Below are positions 12,271 to 25,614 of a stretch of DNA of 64,000 bases, one piece after another. Below the pieces are notes generated by a model. That model was not told the DNA's origin, ran no database searches, and was given only the letters and a program-made list of their open reading frames with translations. Position numbers and translations under genes: made by a program. The stretch is from Rhynchospora pubera (lineage: Eukaryota > Streptophyta > Magnoliopsida > Poales > Cyperaceae), in assembly GCA_028095005.1 (NCBI GenBank), contig CM051461.1:62663840-62727839 (forward strand). The letters are read 5' to 3'. The stretch's first letter is position 1. Every line of letters begins with the position of its first letter.

Positions 12271-12839
12271 TATTATTATTATAATTATATTATGAGGATA
12301 TATTTTTCTTCACAATATATTAATCGACATAAATTATACGGTAACAAGTGATATAGTTTTTTCTATGCAAATATTCTTAAAATATTGTATGTTGGTGTAG
12401 CTCTTTGCAAGACATTACTAAATTACAAGGAATCCAGTGATATAATTTTTATATTTTGGAATTTTTAAATTGATGTGAGTTGAGGCCATAACACTTCAAG
12501 AACGGAAAATGTGACCTAACTTTACCTTATAGATTAGTTGCAAGATAATTTGATATTTATTCAAATAATTACATTTATAAATATGAAATTTGTAATAATT
12601 ACATGCTGGTCTTATGGTACATCTTCATCGCGCGAAGTGCGAGTACGCGGCTAGTTCTAATTTAATTCAAACTATTTTTCATTTAAAAAAATTATTTTAA
12701 AATTATTATTATAGGGCGTAAATAATCTTTGCTCCTCCTACTTAGTCCGTTAATTTTTTTCCTCCTTTCACTTTCGTCCAGCATCATAAAAAAAAAGGAA
12801 ACATGCAATACCTATCTATCTATCTATTATGTTCTTTTA

Positions 12840-13809
12840 GGGGGCGTTTGTTTGTGACTTAAAAAGTGCATAACTTAAATTATGTATCCTTAAGTCACCA
12901 AACACCTCTTACATAAGATGCCTTAAGGGTACATAAGTTATGCAACCTAAATAGGTTGCATAAGTTATGCACCGGTCCCCTTTAATTTTTTTCCAACAAT
13001 ACCCTTTAAAAATAATTAATAATAATATTTAATAATCTATAATAGTTAATAATAATTAATAAATAATAATATTTAATAAGTAACAATAACTATTAAAAAA
13101 TCATAATTAGTAATAAATATTAATTATTATAATTAATAAATAATAATATATAACAAGTAATAATAATAATTAATAAACAATATTGATTTATTATTAAATA
13201 ATTAATAATGTTTATATTATTTAAGTAAAAATAATTAATAATATTTCATAATAATAAAATGATTTCTTATTATCATTAATAATTAATTTTTATAATAATT
13301 AAAAATTAAAAATTAATTAATATTAATTAATAAATAATAATACTTAATAAGTAACAATAATTATTAAAAAAATCATAATTAATAACAAAGATTAATTATT
13401 ATAATTAATAATATTTAACAAGTAATATTAATTATTAATAATAATGATTTAAGAATAATAATTAATTGAAGATAATTAATCAATAATAATTTTTATTATA
13501 AAATAAATAATAATATTTATAATATTTAATTAAAAGTAATTATTAATATTTCATAATAGTAAAAATGATTTATTATCATCATTAATAATTAATTTTTATA
13601 ATAATTAATAATTAACAATAATTAGGTCACAACATATAATACATAATACTAATTCAAATTTAAGGGCATTTTAGTCTTTTGACACAAATATATGCATGCA
13701 TTAAGTTAGTCATCCTTACTATACAACCAAACATCTATTACATAACACTACATAAACACTTAGGCATCCTTAAATTATGCAACTTCTTACTACACAAACA
13801 AATGCCCCC
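12840..13809. mobile_element. PIF/Harbinger-type non-autonomous element, 970 bp, TSD TTA
   Basis: The left end GGGGGCGTTTGTTTGTGACT is matched by the reverse complement of the right end (ACACAAACAAATGCCCCC). TTA flanks both ends (12837-12839 and 13810-13812), the canonical PIF/Harbinger target. Sub-terminal motifs CATAACTTAAATTATG and CTTAAATTATGCAAC are inverted copies. The interior, about 13000-13640, is almost pure A/T made of TAATAATTAATAA-like units with no coding potential. Confidence 0.85.
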
Positions 13810-14368
13810 TTAAAAATTAATAATTTTCTTTCTAAATCATGTGTGTCTCTCTCTCTCTCTTTCCTTGACTTCTCATCTTTCTGCTTTCTTTTTCTTCACC
13901 AACAAAGGCAGACAAACCAAATAAAGAGACTCGTTTTCTTTTAACAGAAACCATTTTTTAAAAAAAAAATTCTTCACAAGTCCATGTTTGCAGTAACCAA
14001 TCATTGCGACCATAGGTGTTGCATTATTATTACTATGAATTTTAATTTAAATTGAATGAAAATTTAAGTAGTGAAGAAACAATCCTATAAATATCTCAGG
14101 AAGCTATATCATGGTAGTTTTGGCAAAACAATCAAGGAAAACTTATTGACTTCGCACCATATGTATTTATGTTTACACTCACAGCTACCATATAGCGGGT
14201 GATGATCTTGACAACAAATAAATTAATCCGAGCAACAAAATATTTAATAAATGACAATATTGTCCTCTCCTGGAACGGATAATATTGAATCTTATCAAAC
14301 ACACAGACACTTGGATCTTTGATATCACCACTGTTTTACTCAACCTTTTTTTACTAGGAGAATTTTAA

Positions 14369-14638
14369 GGAAATTGATTACCGCTATCTGCAGTTTTGTC
14401 ATCCCTACCTTCGCTAAACAGAAAGTGAACACTTAAAACAGATAACGGGAACATATATAATGATTAAAGTGAACACATACAAACAAATAAGTTCAATAAA
14501 AACAAGTTGAATGTGCATATAAAACTCTAAACAAGAGATGACAACACTTATTTGTTTGTAAGCGTTCACTTTAATCGCTATATGTTTATCTTGTTTGTTG
14601 TAAGTGTTCACTTTATATTTAGCGATGGCAGGGATGAC
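14369..14638. mobile_element. Foldback element related to the 45639 Mutator-like family
   Basis: Two arms of about 110 bp are inverted. GTCATCCCTACCTTCGCTAA followed by AAGTGAACACTTA at the left pairs with TAAGTGTTCACTTT and AGCGATGGCAGGGATGAC at the right. The left end starts GGAAATTGATTACC, like the terminus of the element at 45639 (GGAAATTGATTACTACC). The arms also hold GTGAACA/TTCAAT motifs like the tandem array at 55621. The right terminus is incomplete, so target duplication could not be tested. Confidence 0.6.
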
Positions 14639-15137
14639 ATAATCAGAGATGACACTTATAATTTATGGAACTTTAATGTGGACTTGGAATTAAGGACAAC
14701 GGCATAATTTACTCAACAAATAAATTTTAATATGGATTAATTTAATGAAAATTTTAATGTGGATCCGGACAACAAATTATTTGGGAATTTGACATCACCA
14801 CTTCGTACATCCAAAGGTTCAGTATCTTTACTCGATGAGTTATAAGGAGTTTCAATCCTACGATATTAACTAAACATGAATTTCGGGGTACAAATTGGCC
14901 AACGGTGAAATGAGATTATTAATTAATCAAAATTTGTTCTGATAAGTAAATAGAAATCATAACAAAAGGCGACGTAGATTTTAGGATACTAGAAAATATA
15001 CACACCCAATGATCGGACAAATATCAATTTGATGACCTTACTAGAAAACATCACACCCAATTTGTTCTCTGTTATTTTAAAGTCAAACTGTCGGATTATG
15101 AATGAACGTATCATATCAATTTGATGACCTTACTAGA

Positions 15138-15292
15138 GGGTGCGTTTGGATAGGTGTGAGAAGAAGAGAAGAAGGAAAGAAGTGAGAAGAAATATTGGAA
15201 AGTATGTAACTTTGTGAAGAGTTTGGATTGTTTATAATTTTTTTTTCTTCTTCCTTCTTTTTCTTTTTTCTTCCAACGATCCAAACGCATCC
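15138..15292. mobile_element. Tourist-like MITE, 155 bp, probable TSD AGA
   Basis: The termini GGGTGCGTTTGGATAGG and GATCCAAACGCATCC are inverted. AGA flanks both sides (15135-15137 and 15293-15295). The arms are purine-rich (GAAGAAGAGAAG) and pyrimidine-rich (CTTCTTCC) and can pair as a hairpin. The central TGTGAAGAGTTTGGATTGTT motif links it to the elements at 1380 and 10981. Confidence 0.7.
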
Positions 15293-15295
15293 AGA

Positions 15296-16160
15296 AAGTA
15301 GAAAGTCACCCTAAGTAATATCATCTAATCGATTGGAAAACTATTCATATTTAATCAAACAGTCTGAATTGGAAAAGGCGAAAAGCATGATCTTGCTTTC
15401 TGATATGAATCCTGAGGCTCGAATGGAATCAGAGGAAATTCAGACTTCCTTTTTTGGAGAAGCAGGCCGTGACAATGCCTGCTTATTTCGGCATTTCCTC
15501 TTTAATTTGTTATTGCTAAATCTTGCACCTTATTTATCTTTGCATTTTTCTATTATTGTTCTCGTGAATTGGGACAGTTTTAAATTATATATGGCATTCC
15601 CGGTACATTAAGAGGTTGATTTTCTTTGTAACCTTCATATATGAATTTATCTTACAATTTGTAATTCCGAGCCAGAATGTCTGATTCTAATTTATCATGT
15701 TTCATTTTATTCTATTGAAACTAGTAAAATTTTCCTCAAGGTGTTTTCCGTCAGATCATACAAAAGAAGCACACAAAAGTTACAAAGGTAAGAGCCACTC
15801 TGTTTTGATTTGTTTCTTTTTTTTTTTGAAGCAAGGAATTAGGAACTCTCCGTGAGACCGTGACTCTGTAGTCTGTACAGTGTAAGATGTCCGACAATTG
15901 AAAGAGCGAAAGAAACAATATGGGGTCCATTCCGGCCCAAAACGTGGAACCAGCCCAGCCCGCTCCAATATAGATATAGACTATTAACTAAAAAAGAAAA
16001 AGCATTTTTCTAATCTAGCATTCTAGCAACATGCAAACAGCACTAAAAGGAGGCGGACGTTCGGTGTAAAGCACTTTCCAGAACTATCGTGTAGCAAATC
16101 AACCTGGATACGTCGGTTGTCTCGGCATATCGGTCCAATGCAGTGACTTTAATTAGTTCG
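15296..16160. other. Intergenic DNA upstream of NOT4
   Basis: An open frame across 15333-15611 starts with TTG rather than ATG, resembles no family I know and has no supporting splice context. I see no gene, RNA or repeat here. The last part is the distal NOT4 promoter. Confidence 0.45.
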
Positions 16161-16385
16161 TTATAAAAAGGAGAGTAGAATCTTAGGTCACAGAAAATCG
16201 AGAGAGGCCACAAAAGCATCCAGAAGAAGAGAAGAGACGAGAGAGTGGGTTTGGTTCATTCGTTCTCGACCCCTCCCTCCTGGTTTCTCAATCTCTCTCT
16301 CTCTCTCTCTTTGTTTCTCTTGAAATTCTCTCTCGCATCTGCCTTCCTCCGTCAGAGCTCTTCGATCGCCTCCATTTCTCCAAAT
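16161..16385 (+). promoter_or_regulatory. NOT4 core promoter and non-coding first exon
   Basis: A TATA-like TTATAAAAAG at 16161-16170 lies about 30 bp before a likely start near 16195. The leader contains a (CT)n run at about 16291-16310. It ends at a donor after 16385 (CAAAT|GTAAGC). The next acceptor, at 16880-16881, leads to 7 nt of leader before the ATG at 16889, so the intron is about 495 bp and sits in the 5' UTR. Confidence 0.6.
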
Positions 16386-16888
16386 GTAAGCTCTCTTCTC
16401 CTCTCTCCTCTCTCCTTCCCGATCCCTCTTTCCTTCAACTCCTTTCCGATTGGGTCAGGTCAGGTCGGATGCGCCGACATGCGATACATAGATAGATTGT
16501 CTTTCCTCTCAATTTCTCGCTTCCCTTTTCTGATCTGGAATCCTGCTTCTCAGATTTCGCTCTTGGATCTGTGGATTTGGGGCTTGCGACTTGGCCTTCA
16601 CTCGATTTGGGATCTAATCATAATCGTAATCATAATCATAATCCTCCCCAGATTATCCCTGCTTTTCTCTTCTTGCAATTCTTTCCCAATACAATTCTCT
16701 CTCTCTTTTAGGGTTTCATCTAGGGTTTGTAATTTCTGGTGACTTTACTCTCAAGTCGTACAAAACAATTACAAGCTCTCTTTTTCTAATAATTCTTGCC
16801 TCCTTGATTATTCTTTATTTATTCTATAGTGCTTGATCCAGTACTTACTAATTCAAAAATTCTACTTTTCTTTTCCTCAAGGACGACC

Positions 16889-19800
16889 ATGAGTGATGAT
16901 GGAGATAGAACTTGCCCTCTCTGTGCTGAGGAGATGGACCTCACCGACCAGCAACTCAAACCCTGCAAGTGTGGTTATGAGGTAATCCACTCAACTCTTC
17001 TATTTCATGAATTCGACCTGAATTTAGTGATTTATCACTGAATATGTATATCTCTTTTCATATATTATTTGTTCAGATTTGCGTATGGTGTTGGCATCAC
17101 ATAATGGAAATGGCTGAGAAGGAGGAGACTGAGGGGCGGTGTCCTGCATGTCGAACTGCTTACGACAAGGACAGAATTGTGAAAATGGCTGCCAACTGTG
17201 AAAGGTTCTTCTTCCATTCTGAGAAATTGTACTTCGAGTTAACCTTCAACTATGGAATGTTTTTGTATGCGCCTCTTTATTCATAATAATGGTTGTTTTG
17301 TAGAATGGTGGCTGAGATAAATGCTGAGAAAAAACAGAAACCTCAGAAGATGAAGCCAAAGACTTCAGCAGATGCAAGAAAGCATCTTAGCAGCGTCAGA
17401 GTGATACAGAGGAATCTTGTCTATATAATCGGCCTTCCTAATAATCTCATGGATGAAAGTGTAAGATATCTCTACTGTAATACTTTTTCTATGTGCATGA
17501 ATGTCCCATGTACTGCTTTAACTGTCAAAAATGACCACTATACTGTAACACATCCTATTTTTCTAAACTCTACAAGTTTGTGTAATGCCAAGAGTGCCAC
17601 CTCCATGTCCCTGATTCAGCGTCTTCTGTTTTATGAAGCATTAGAGAATGGGAGGCTGATGTAATGGTGGGATTTAGTATTGCATGTTAAAATTTGGAGA
17701 GTGTCACCTCCTTGTTTTTCTAGTACTGCATGTTGAAAATTGGAAGGGCATTCTGTTTGGTTGTCTGTAATTTGTGTAATCTTTTTGTCAATGGGGGGAT
17801 TTAGTTTGAATTGAGTGATTGCATCTTCATATTTTGATGTCGTGTCTTGGAATTAAGCTGTATGCTTTGTTACTTCCATGGTTTAGTTGCTGGATCTGGT
17901 GTGGCGGCATATGTAGATGTCCTTCATTTCTGGTACCACATGTTGACAACTGGAATGGCTTTTTTTCATGATAGTTGCTAACATCTTTTTAACTTTTGTT
18001 GCTGTTAGGAAATTTAAGTCTGAATTTTGTATTTGTATCTTCATATATTTTGATGTTGCATGTTGCGATAAAGGTATACCTTTTACTTCTGTAATTTGCA
18101 GTTACTGGAGAGAAGGGAGTATTTTGGTCAATATGGAAAGGTGATGAAGGTGTCAATTTCGCGACCTACTGGTGCAGCTGCGCAACAAGCTTTAGCCAAC
18201 AACACTTTTAGTGTGTATGTCTTTTACTGTAGTCACTTGATGTTTGTTTCCAAAGTTTATCATAATTTCATTTTAATTGAGAGTGGTTGTGATGGACATG
18301 CTGCTCAGGTATATTACATATTCAAAAGAGGAAGAGGCCATAAGGTGCATTCAATCTGTTCATAACTTTGTGTTGGAAGGGAAATCCTTGAGGTAAATGT
18401 TTATATTTCTGGTTCCCATTGTAGTATCATCTCATTGTAATTTTGACCTCTGTTCATCTTTTGTAACCATTTATTCTTCCAGAGCATGCTTTGGCACTAC
18501 TAAATACTGCCATCAATGGTTGAGAAGCTTGGTATGGATATGCATATATTGTTTCTTTCTGTTATTTTTATAATGTCTATGATTGTCTAGAGGTGAGTTT
18601 ATTGGCTTGATTAAAATTTTGATTAAATGATGCAGTCCTGTAACAATCCGGATTGCCTTTATCTTCATGACATTGGCAGCCAAGAGGATAGCTTCACAAA
18701 AGATGAGATAATCTCAGCCTACACAAGGTATTCATGCATTATGGGTATTTTTTAAAGCGATTTTTGTTTAATGTATTTTTGTTGACAAAACTCATTCTTC
18801 TGTCTATGACTTGTCTAGGAGTAGGGTGCCCCAAATTGTGATGAATGCTTCTCAGAGGCGAGTGGGAAATGTTTTACCTCCCCCAGCTGATGATTTCTCT
18901 AACAGCACTATAGCTGTAAAGCAGCCACCTCTTAAGAATGGTTCAAATGTAATTATTTTTGTTTATAACTACAACATTTCAAATTTGTGGTTTTAAACCC
19001 TGTATCTGTTTGTACTTTTGAAGCCTGAAAATTGATAGCCCGAAAATTGCAATGGAAATGAACACTCCTGATCGATATTGTAAATACCAGCAGTTAATGT
19101 CGTTCTACATGTGAAGTTCAGTACTGTTTCCTTGGGCCTACTGTGTCCTTTAGCCAGCGAGAATTATTTCTCTAACTATTATCTTGTTTTGGCCATTTAT
19201 GGTTTATTTAAATTCTTATTTCATGATTTTTTTTTTATTTCAGTACGTCCCAAGCCAGACTAAAGTATCACCTCCTAACAGTAGTGCTGGGAAGTCTACT
19301 CTGCCTGCTGCTGCTGCTTGGTATTCTTTTTATTCCTATCTTATTTTTCCTTGTAATAGTATCTTATATAATTGAAAGTTATAAATTGCAAACAATGCCT
19401 TATGCTTGGTGTCCTTTTTATGTCATTTGCTAGTACTTTATTATGCAAAAGATTCTATTTGCTATCTTCCTCTAAATTTGTCCATCTTACACAGGGGATT
19501 ACGTAACATAAATTCTCGGCCAGCAGCTACTTCAAGTGTAGCCCCATTACAAACTCTAGCCAAATCAAAATCAGAAGGAGCACCCAGTATAAACACAAAA
19601 CCTCAAATGCCTTCAGCATGGCATGATGATGTAGCAACTACATCAAGCAGTTCCAAGTTACAGCTTGAGCAGACCGATAGAAGTTCAAAGTCCTTTAAGC
19701 CTGCTATTTCAAAAGAGTTAAATGTCGATCTCTCCTCTATACCTTCGGCCTGGAATGATGATCCTGTTGTTATAACGCCTCCATCCTATGAAGACGGTAA

Positions 19801-22609
19801 AAGTGATAAAACTAGTGGTACATTCCCTCAATCCAGTCATAACCCTAGTTTCGAGGCTTCTGCAAATAGCTCTTCTATAGCAAGTTCCCCTTCTGGAGTT
19901 GATGAAAGAGATTCGATAGTACCTGCCTCGTTCCAATCTGTTGCTGCTAATGGTGCATTTGCTGATGTGGATACAGATGATTTGACTGGGGGATTGTCTT
20001 CGGTGTGTTTAGATACTGATGCTTATCCAGTTGAGTCAGCATCTGGATCCACTATTCAGGTCTCTAGACAGGATGGCACTAAACCTATGCTAAAAGATGT
20101 TGTGGGAGAGAATCTGCTATCCACCAGTGACCAAATACTAGGTCCATTTGATTCAAGTTATAGAAATAGTAGCTGGAATGATGAGGCTGGGCCAGCAAAA
20201 TATGATCCTCTAGCACTGCGGGATAACTCATCTATCTTACCAAATGCACACCAGGGTAGTGAACTTAGCGGGTCCGGGCTGTACAATAAACCCGGCATTT
20301 TTCATAGTTTAGGAGTGAACAATACTGAGAAGGCTCCAAGTGTAAATAAAGAGGAGAGCAGCATAATATCAGATATACTTGCACTTGATTTTGACCCATG
20401 GGATGAGTCATCATCTCTCCCCAACAGCCTAGCAGCTCCTTGGAGGTGTAAGAGCACTGGCCAGTCTAGGTTTCTGTTCGCCAGACAGGATGGCCAGGGG
20501 GACTTCCTAGAAGGTCCTATGAGAGAAGGTGGATCTGATCATAGATTTGGCATGGCGTCCCAACATTCATATCAGAATGGTCTTGGATTTGAGAGCATGG
20601 ATGGGTCAAATGGCTTTGCTAGAAGTGGGTCTGGTTTTGGGTCTGACAGGATTGCAGGTATGTTTTTACCCCTTAATCTTTTGTTTTCTGTTATAAGTAC
20701 TGCAAGAACCATCTTTTTCAATATTACATTCAATCAGAAACTTCCTGCCATTCAATCAGTTTAACGAGGCACCAAGGAGCTTTTTGTTGAATAAGTGTGA
20801 TTAACCTTTGGTTCTCTTTAAACTGTATCTGCAACCCTTACCTGCTTATCTCAATTTTAACTTGTTAGTTTGCAAGCACTAAGGAGACCAAAAATGAAAA
20901 GAAAAATAGCTGAAGAGAATTAGTTATTATCATATGTGAAGCCATACCTAGCCTGACTAATTTTGTATTGTTTCTTCAATGGTTGTAGAGTGTCTGTGTG
21001 TTTCTTTAAACTTGTACTGGTTTTTGTTATGTTCTTTTAATAATTATCTTTGTACTTCACTGAAAGCTAATCCAAGAACAAAGGTATCCGCTCCACCAGG
21101 ATTTTCTGCACCGAGTAGAGTAGTTCCCCCTCCTGGCTTCTCCTCTCATGATAGATCCTCTAATCATTTGTATGATACTTCTTACTCAGGTCTGCGAAAC
21201 TTCTCTTTTATACCTTATATTATCAGTATGATGATTATTTTCTGGTAATCAGTCTTCTTCCTAGTGGATATAACATCCTTGAAGTTGAAATTCATATGCT
21301 TTGGTGTTGAACTACTTTTTCATTAAAAAATAATAAAAATAATCTGTGTATGATGATAGAATTGGGGAGGATTCATTTCAAAATGGTTTTCAAAAATAAA
21401 TTTAACGAAGATTGAAATAGAATGTAAACTTAATGTCTAGTAGAAAATAAACTTAATAGGTATATTAGACATGCAGATAAACAGTCAAATTTCATACAAA
21501 TTAAGTGTAGTTTGATGATGCATCAAGGATCATTAATTGATACCGTTGAAGTTCAAATCACTTGATGTAGGGTAAAACATACACGGATACACCTAATTTC
21601 ATCACCTTTCATAGCCATAAAGGGGTACCATGTATGTACTGCCTATTTGGTCAAATTTTGAATTTAATTTTATATTTTGAAATTGTCGATTTATCACTCA
21701 GTAGATAATGTTGTTAAAATCTTTTTGGAAAGCAATTATTATTCTTTGTACATTCTGTAGTATTATTGAAGGACTGTCTTTTGTTATTACTAGGAAACCA
21801 AATGAAAAGTTACATCTCCCATAAGAACTAGGTGCAAGTGCTATTCTAAAGAAATTGTATAATCCAAGCACATCAAAGCTTTTACATTTAAGATTTGTTT
21901 TTATTAAAAAGGCCTAGTGAAGCCTGACAATTGTTGGGGCAATGAGAGTGATCTGAGGGGCATGTGGGGACCTGATTATTTCTGTATCTTTTTTATTGTC
22001 AGCAATCATTAAAGTTAATTTGTCATTTACTAATGAACAGATAACCGTCTACTTGACAACATTCCGGCTGGCAACCATTACCAACATGCCAACTTGACCC
22101 GTAATTCATCTGACATAGAATTCATCGATCCAGCCATACTTGCTGTAGGCAAGGGACGCATGGCTGGTTTAAGTGAGACGGTTTTGGACCAAAAACCTGT
22201 GCCAGCTTCCTCATACCTGTCCAATTTCAGTGCTTCACCTACAAACAGCGACCCAAGGATCCAGCTTCTGATGCAACAAGCCCTCTCATCTTCCAACCAG
22301 AACCCTAGAATGATACCAGATCATCATGTCAGAGACCCATACCTCTCGCTGAGTGATAGTGTGAATGGAAATTTTGGAGCATCGAGGTTCATGGCACAAA
22401 ATTTCGCACAGGTTTCACCACATCAGCAGCAGAGAAGCTCTCACCTAACAAATGGAGGCCAGTGGGATGGGTGGAGTGATCTGAGGATGGGTGGTAATAT
22501 GGGAATGAATGAAAGAATTATGCTCAATGGTAATAATTTGTATGCTGGAGAAGAGAATAACTTTCACTTACCAGGGTCTGATATATATAACAGGGCCTTT
22601 GGGTTATGA
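16889..22609 (+). CDS. NOT4: CCR4-NOT complex subunit 4 (NOT4), RING E3 ligase with RRM
   Basis: Twelve coding exons join in frame: 16889-16981, 17077-17204, 17304-17460, 18102-18214, 18309-18392, 18483-18531, 18636-18727, 18819-18948, 19244-19320, 19495-20657, 21067-21189, 22041-22609 (2778 nt, 925 aa). The N-terminal RING is the all-cysteine C4C4 type typical of NOT4: Cys9, 12, 26, 28, 33, 36, 53, 56. A basic helix follows, then an RRM (about 107-195, RNLVYIIGLP...) and a CCCH zinc finger (KYCHQWLRSLSCNNPDCLYLH, crossing an exon junction). The long C-terminal half is Ser/Asn-rich and low in complexity, with repeated SAWHDD/SAWNDD-type motifs. NOT4 ubiquitinates ribosomal and other substrates and tethers to CCR4-NOT in cotranslational quality control and mRNA decay. 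The domain assignment is firm; the plant role is inferred. Every junction has GT-AG ends. Confidence 0.93.
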
Positions 22610-24542
22610 CAGCTCCGTCTTTCTCTCCCTCTACCTCTGACATGTGAATTTGGAACTGCCATAGTATATCGAGTGCCTCTTAAGACATGGATTGGTTTGA
22701 TCTGGAAAGATGTTTGTTTGATGATAGAGGATGTGTCCATCTTTATGCTAAATGGAGAGATCAGAACCCAAATTGGAAAATGTTACCCTGGCTCTTATTT
22801 TTTCCTGACATCAGGTTGGATTTCTTTCATTATTTTGTCTGATTAGCTCTCTTTTCTTGTCCTTTTTTCAGTCTTCCCATATTTCAACCAAATTCTGAAA
22901 GTGTCATTCACTTTCCTGAATAGAAACGTGCTTACCATCAATAATAAGGTGCATTTTAAACCTTTTCGATCCTGTCTGGTTAAAAAAATGTCTAGACTTT
23001 TCTGAATAGAAACTACGATTTAAAAAAAAAAAGACAATTAAGAAAGATGTGCTCGCAGAACCTTTGCCAAACTTGTACAGTGGTTTAAGTCCTCATTAGT
23101 ATCTTCTCATTATTACAGGGTAATTTTATTTTGGACTTGTATGGCATGTCCTTGTGCAATTTTTGGTGCGTGCTTGGTTTGGGGCACGATGTATGCTGGT
23201 GGCTGTTCAAATTCTGATCATGTCAACTGTGTGGGTCTTAAAGAAACATTTGTTGTGTTAGTTTTGTTGCCTCAGCTGCTGTATGGTGCCTTAAACATTA
23301 GTATAAAATGTTGCATGTAAATTGAGATGGGTTAAGGCCCATTTTTGTCCTTTTTCGGTTAATTCCATTGCTTTCTTTTTTTTTTTTATCGCTAGTGACT
23401 TATGCTTTGCATAATAGTTTGCCTTTTCCGTAATTGTCCGTGCTAACGAGTGGGCAAGCATTGGATCAAAGATTAATTTATAAAATCTCTAAACATTTCG
23501 TCTAAAGCTCCCCTGTAAGATCAACCAAACTAGGTAAAATATGCAGAGCCGTCTGATTCCATAGAAGGTCCCTCGATCAATTATAATTCTTATTGTTTGC
23601 ATAAAGGAATCCTCATGCCAGATTGGCTTTAGATTTAATCGTGTATTGATTAGAGAAAATCATGAATAGAATGTTTGAATGTAACACTACTGAAATATTT
23701 CAATCCACACGCCAATCCCTTGCTTGCCTTGTGTATTTTATAACAGCAACAAGGTGTCACGTGTCCACCAGAGCAAACAGAATAAACTTTCCGAATTTTT
23801 TGCATGAAAAAGCCTGCAGCAATTGTCACCAACAACAACAAAAAAAAAAAATGAACGTCTGTGATGACAAAAATATTTGCAAGTTTTACACCAAAGCATG
23901 TCTCTTAGTTTTCCTAAGAATCTGACGAGCCCACTGCTTTGTAATATTGAAGTAGCTGCTTGTGTAAAATAAGGGTTGACACCTGGGATTATTCGTAAAT
24001 CGTGGACAAATGATATGTTGAATAACCTAAGCTGCAGTGCAAGTACTATTGAATTAAGACATTCTAGGTAACCCTCTGTAATTAGTTTTTTTTTTTTATC
24101 AATCTATCTATTTTATCTTTAAAGTTGAAAATAACCTAACCTATATGGTTTGAAATTACCCTGTCAAAAATGGGAGGCCAATCGGCCATACAAAACGGGT
24201 CATGCTTGGATTCAACACAAATTCGATGCATAGTTGTTAAACATCCTCAGCATCAGTCTACAATTGTACTCAATTTTCAACACTTACAAAGACATTACAA
24301 TCGCATTTACACAAAATTAGTACTTTCATTGAGTTTCTCCAATTAAATACACAATCTCATATATGCAGATAAAATTGTATATTCAACATTTATGTTATAA
24401 ACGTGCCCAAAGTTGAAAAAGAAAAGTAGATTTCATTTCATTGTTAGGCAGAGCCACAGAGGCAGAGTTACAAGACAAACACCAACTAGTCTAAGACCTA
24501 AACACCAAAACATGACAAGTACTAGCCACAAACAGTAAGACC
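22610..24542. other. Intergenic DNA between NOT4 and H3
   Basis: The first 250 bp or so are NOT4 3' UTR (TTTTTTCC-rich). A and T tracts occur at about 23021, 23378, 23839 and 24087. Nothing with coding structure or terminal repeats was found. The last 100 bp are the 3' UTR of the minus-strand histone gene, which as expected for plants shows no need for a metazoan-type stem-loop. Confidence 0.45.
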
Positions 24543-24953
24543 TCAAGCCCTCTCGCCTCGGATCCTCCTGGCCAACTGGATATCCTTGGGCATGATGGTA
24601 ACCCTCTTGGCATGAATGGCGCAGAGGTTGGTGTCCTCAAACAACCCAACAAGGTACGCCTCCGCCGCCTCCTGGAGCGCCGCCACAGCAGAGCTCTGAA
24701 ACCTGAGATCCGTCTTGAAATCCTGAGCGATCTCCCTCACGAGCCTCTGAAACGGCAGCTTCCTGATAAGAAGCTCGGTGCTCTTCTGGTACTTCCTGAT
24801 TTCACGCAGCGCCACCGTGCCTGGCCTGAAGCGGTGGGGCTTCTTGACGCCGCCGGTGGCCGGAGCCGACTTGCGCGCCGCCTTGGTGGCCAGCTGCTTG
24901 CGTGGGGCCTTCCCGCCGGTGGACTTGCGAGCGGTTTGCTTGGTACGAGCCAT
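24543..24953 (-). CDS. Histone H3.1 (replication-dependent)
   Basis: Intronless 136-codon frame that reads as a complete, undamaged H3. The variant-defining residues are those of plant H3.1: Ala31, Phe41, Ser87 and Ala90 (H3.3 has Thr, Tyr, His and Leu). Modifiable lysines K4, K9, K14, K27 and K36 are all intact. H3.1 is deposited during S phase by CAF-1 and is the form monomethylated at K27 by ATXR5/6, for which Ala31 is required. Lack of introns, GC-rich codon use against an AT-rich background, and the S-phase-type promoter upstream agree with a replication-dependent gene. No neighbouring histone gene lies in the window. Confidence 0.97.
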
Positions 24954-25029
24954 TCAAGGTTTGGGATTTGATTGACTGAGAGAGAGAGAGATTTGGGGAT
25001 TTGCTTTGAAGTTGGGGTTTGGAGGGGAG

Positions 25030-25250
25030 AGGGTTTTAAAGCGGAGAGGAGTGGAGAACATCAGAAATACCGAGAAGAGCGCCAAAATGAAAAAGCATTT
25101 TCGGAGGTTGAGTCGTTTCGGACCGTTGGATTGAGACTGGAATTGACGGTGGATGTAACACGACTTCCTAAGGTGCGGATTGCGATCCGTGGGTGCTTCC
25201 TTTATCGTTTCCTATTGGCCAGAGAGACTTGACCGACGAATAGCCACGTG
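25030..25250 (-). promoter_or_regulatory. Histone H3 promoter region
   Basis: Read on the minus strand toward H3. A G-box CACGTG (25245-25250) and a CCAAT box (25214-25218, ATTGG on plus) come first. Next is an octamer-like ACGGATC directly followed by GCAATCCGC (about 25175-25190), close to the plant histone octamer CGCGGATC and its inverse. A TATA-like CTTTAAAA lies at 25033-25041. The octamer plus CCAAT arrangement is known for S-phase histone genes. The motif matches are imperfect and judged by eye. Confidence 0.5.
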
Positions 25251-25614
25251 TGATTGACCACGCGTCAGCGTGACAGGTGGCCCCGTTTGTGAATTATTAT
25301 CTCAGAAGGGGAGTTTCAGCTTAGACTTGGAACTGGAAAAAAAAAGTTCTTCAAAAAAAAAAAAAGTTTTAACTTGGTCCCTTGGAACTGGAAAAGATAC
25401 TCTTTTTCGAGGTTCACACGGATATTATTACACGGCATTCGCAATTTGGCATACTTGTGAACTTGTGGCATTTATACAGTTATACTGTCAAATTAATGTA
25501 TAGTTTTCTCATTACAGGGAACATGGAGGATTAAGTTTAAGATTTTTTTTTTGTGTCACGTCCTGCACCGACACACAGGGCGTAGGGTGCAATATTATTT
25601 TATGATCCGTAAAC

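Noticed and set aside
13000..13640. Possible matrix-attachment or origin-like AT block
   Set aside because: It is the low-complexity interior of a PIF/Harbinger-type element with clear ends and TTA duplication. No separate function can be supported from sequence.
15333..15611. 92-aa frame upstream of NOT4
   Set aside because: Starts at TTG, has no recognisable domain and no exon partner. Kept only as intergenic comment.
24612..24971. 119-aa plus-strand frame over the histone gene
   Set aside because: Antisense shadow produced by the GC-rich codon use of H3.
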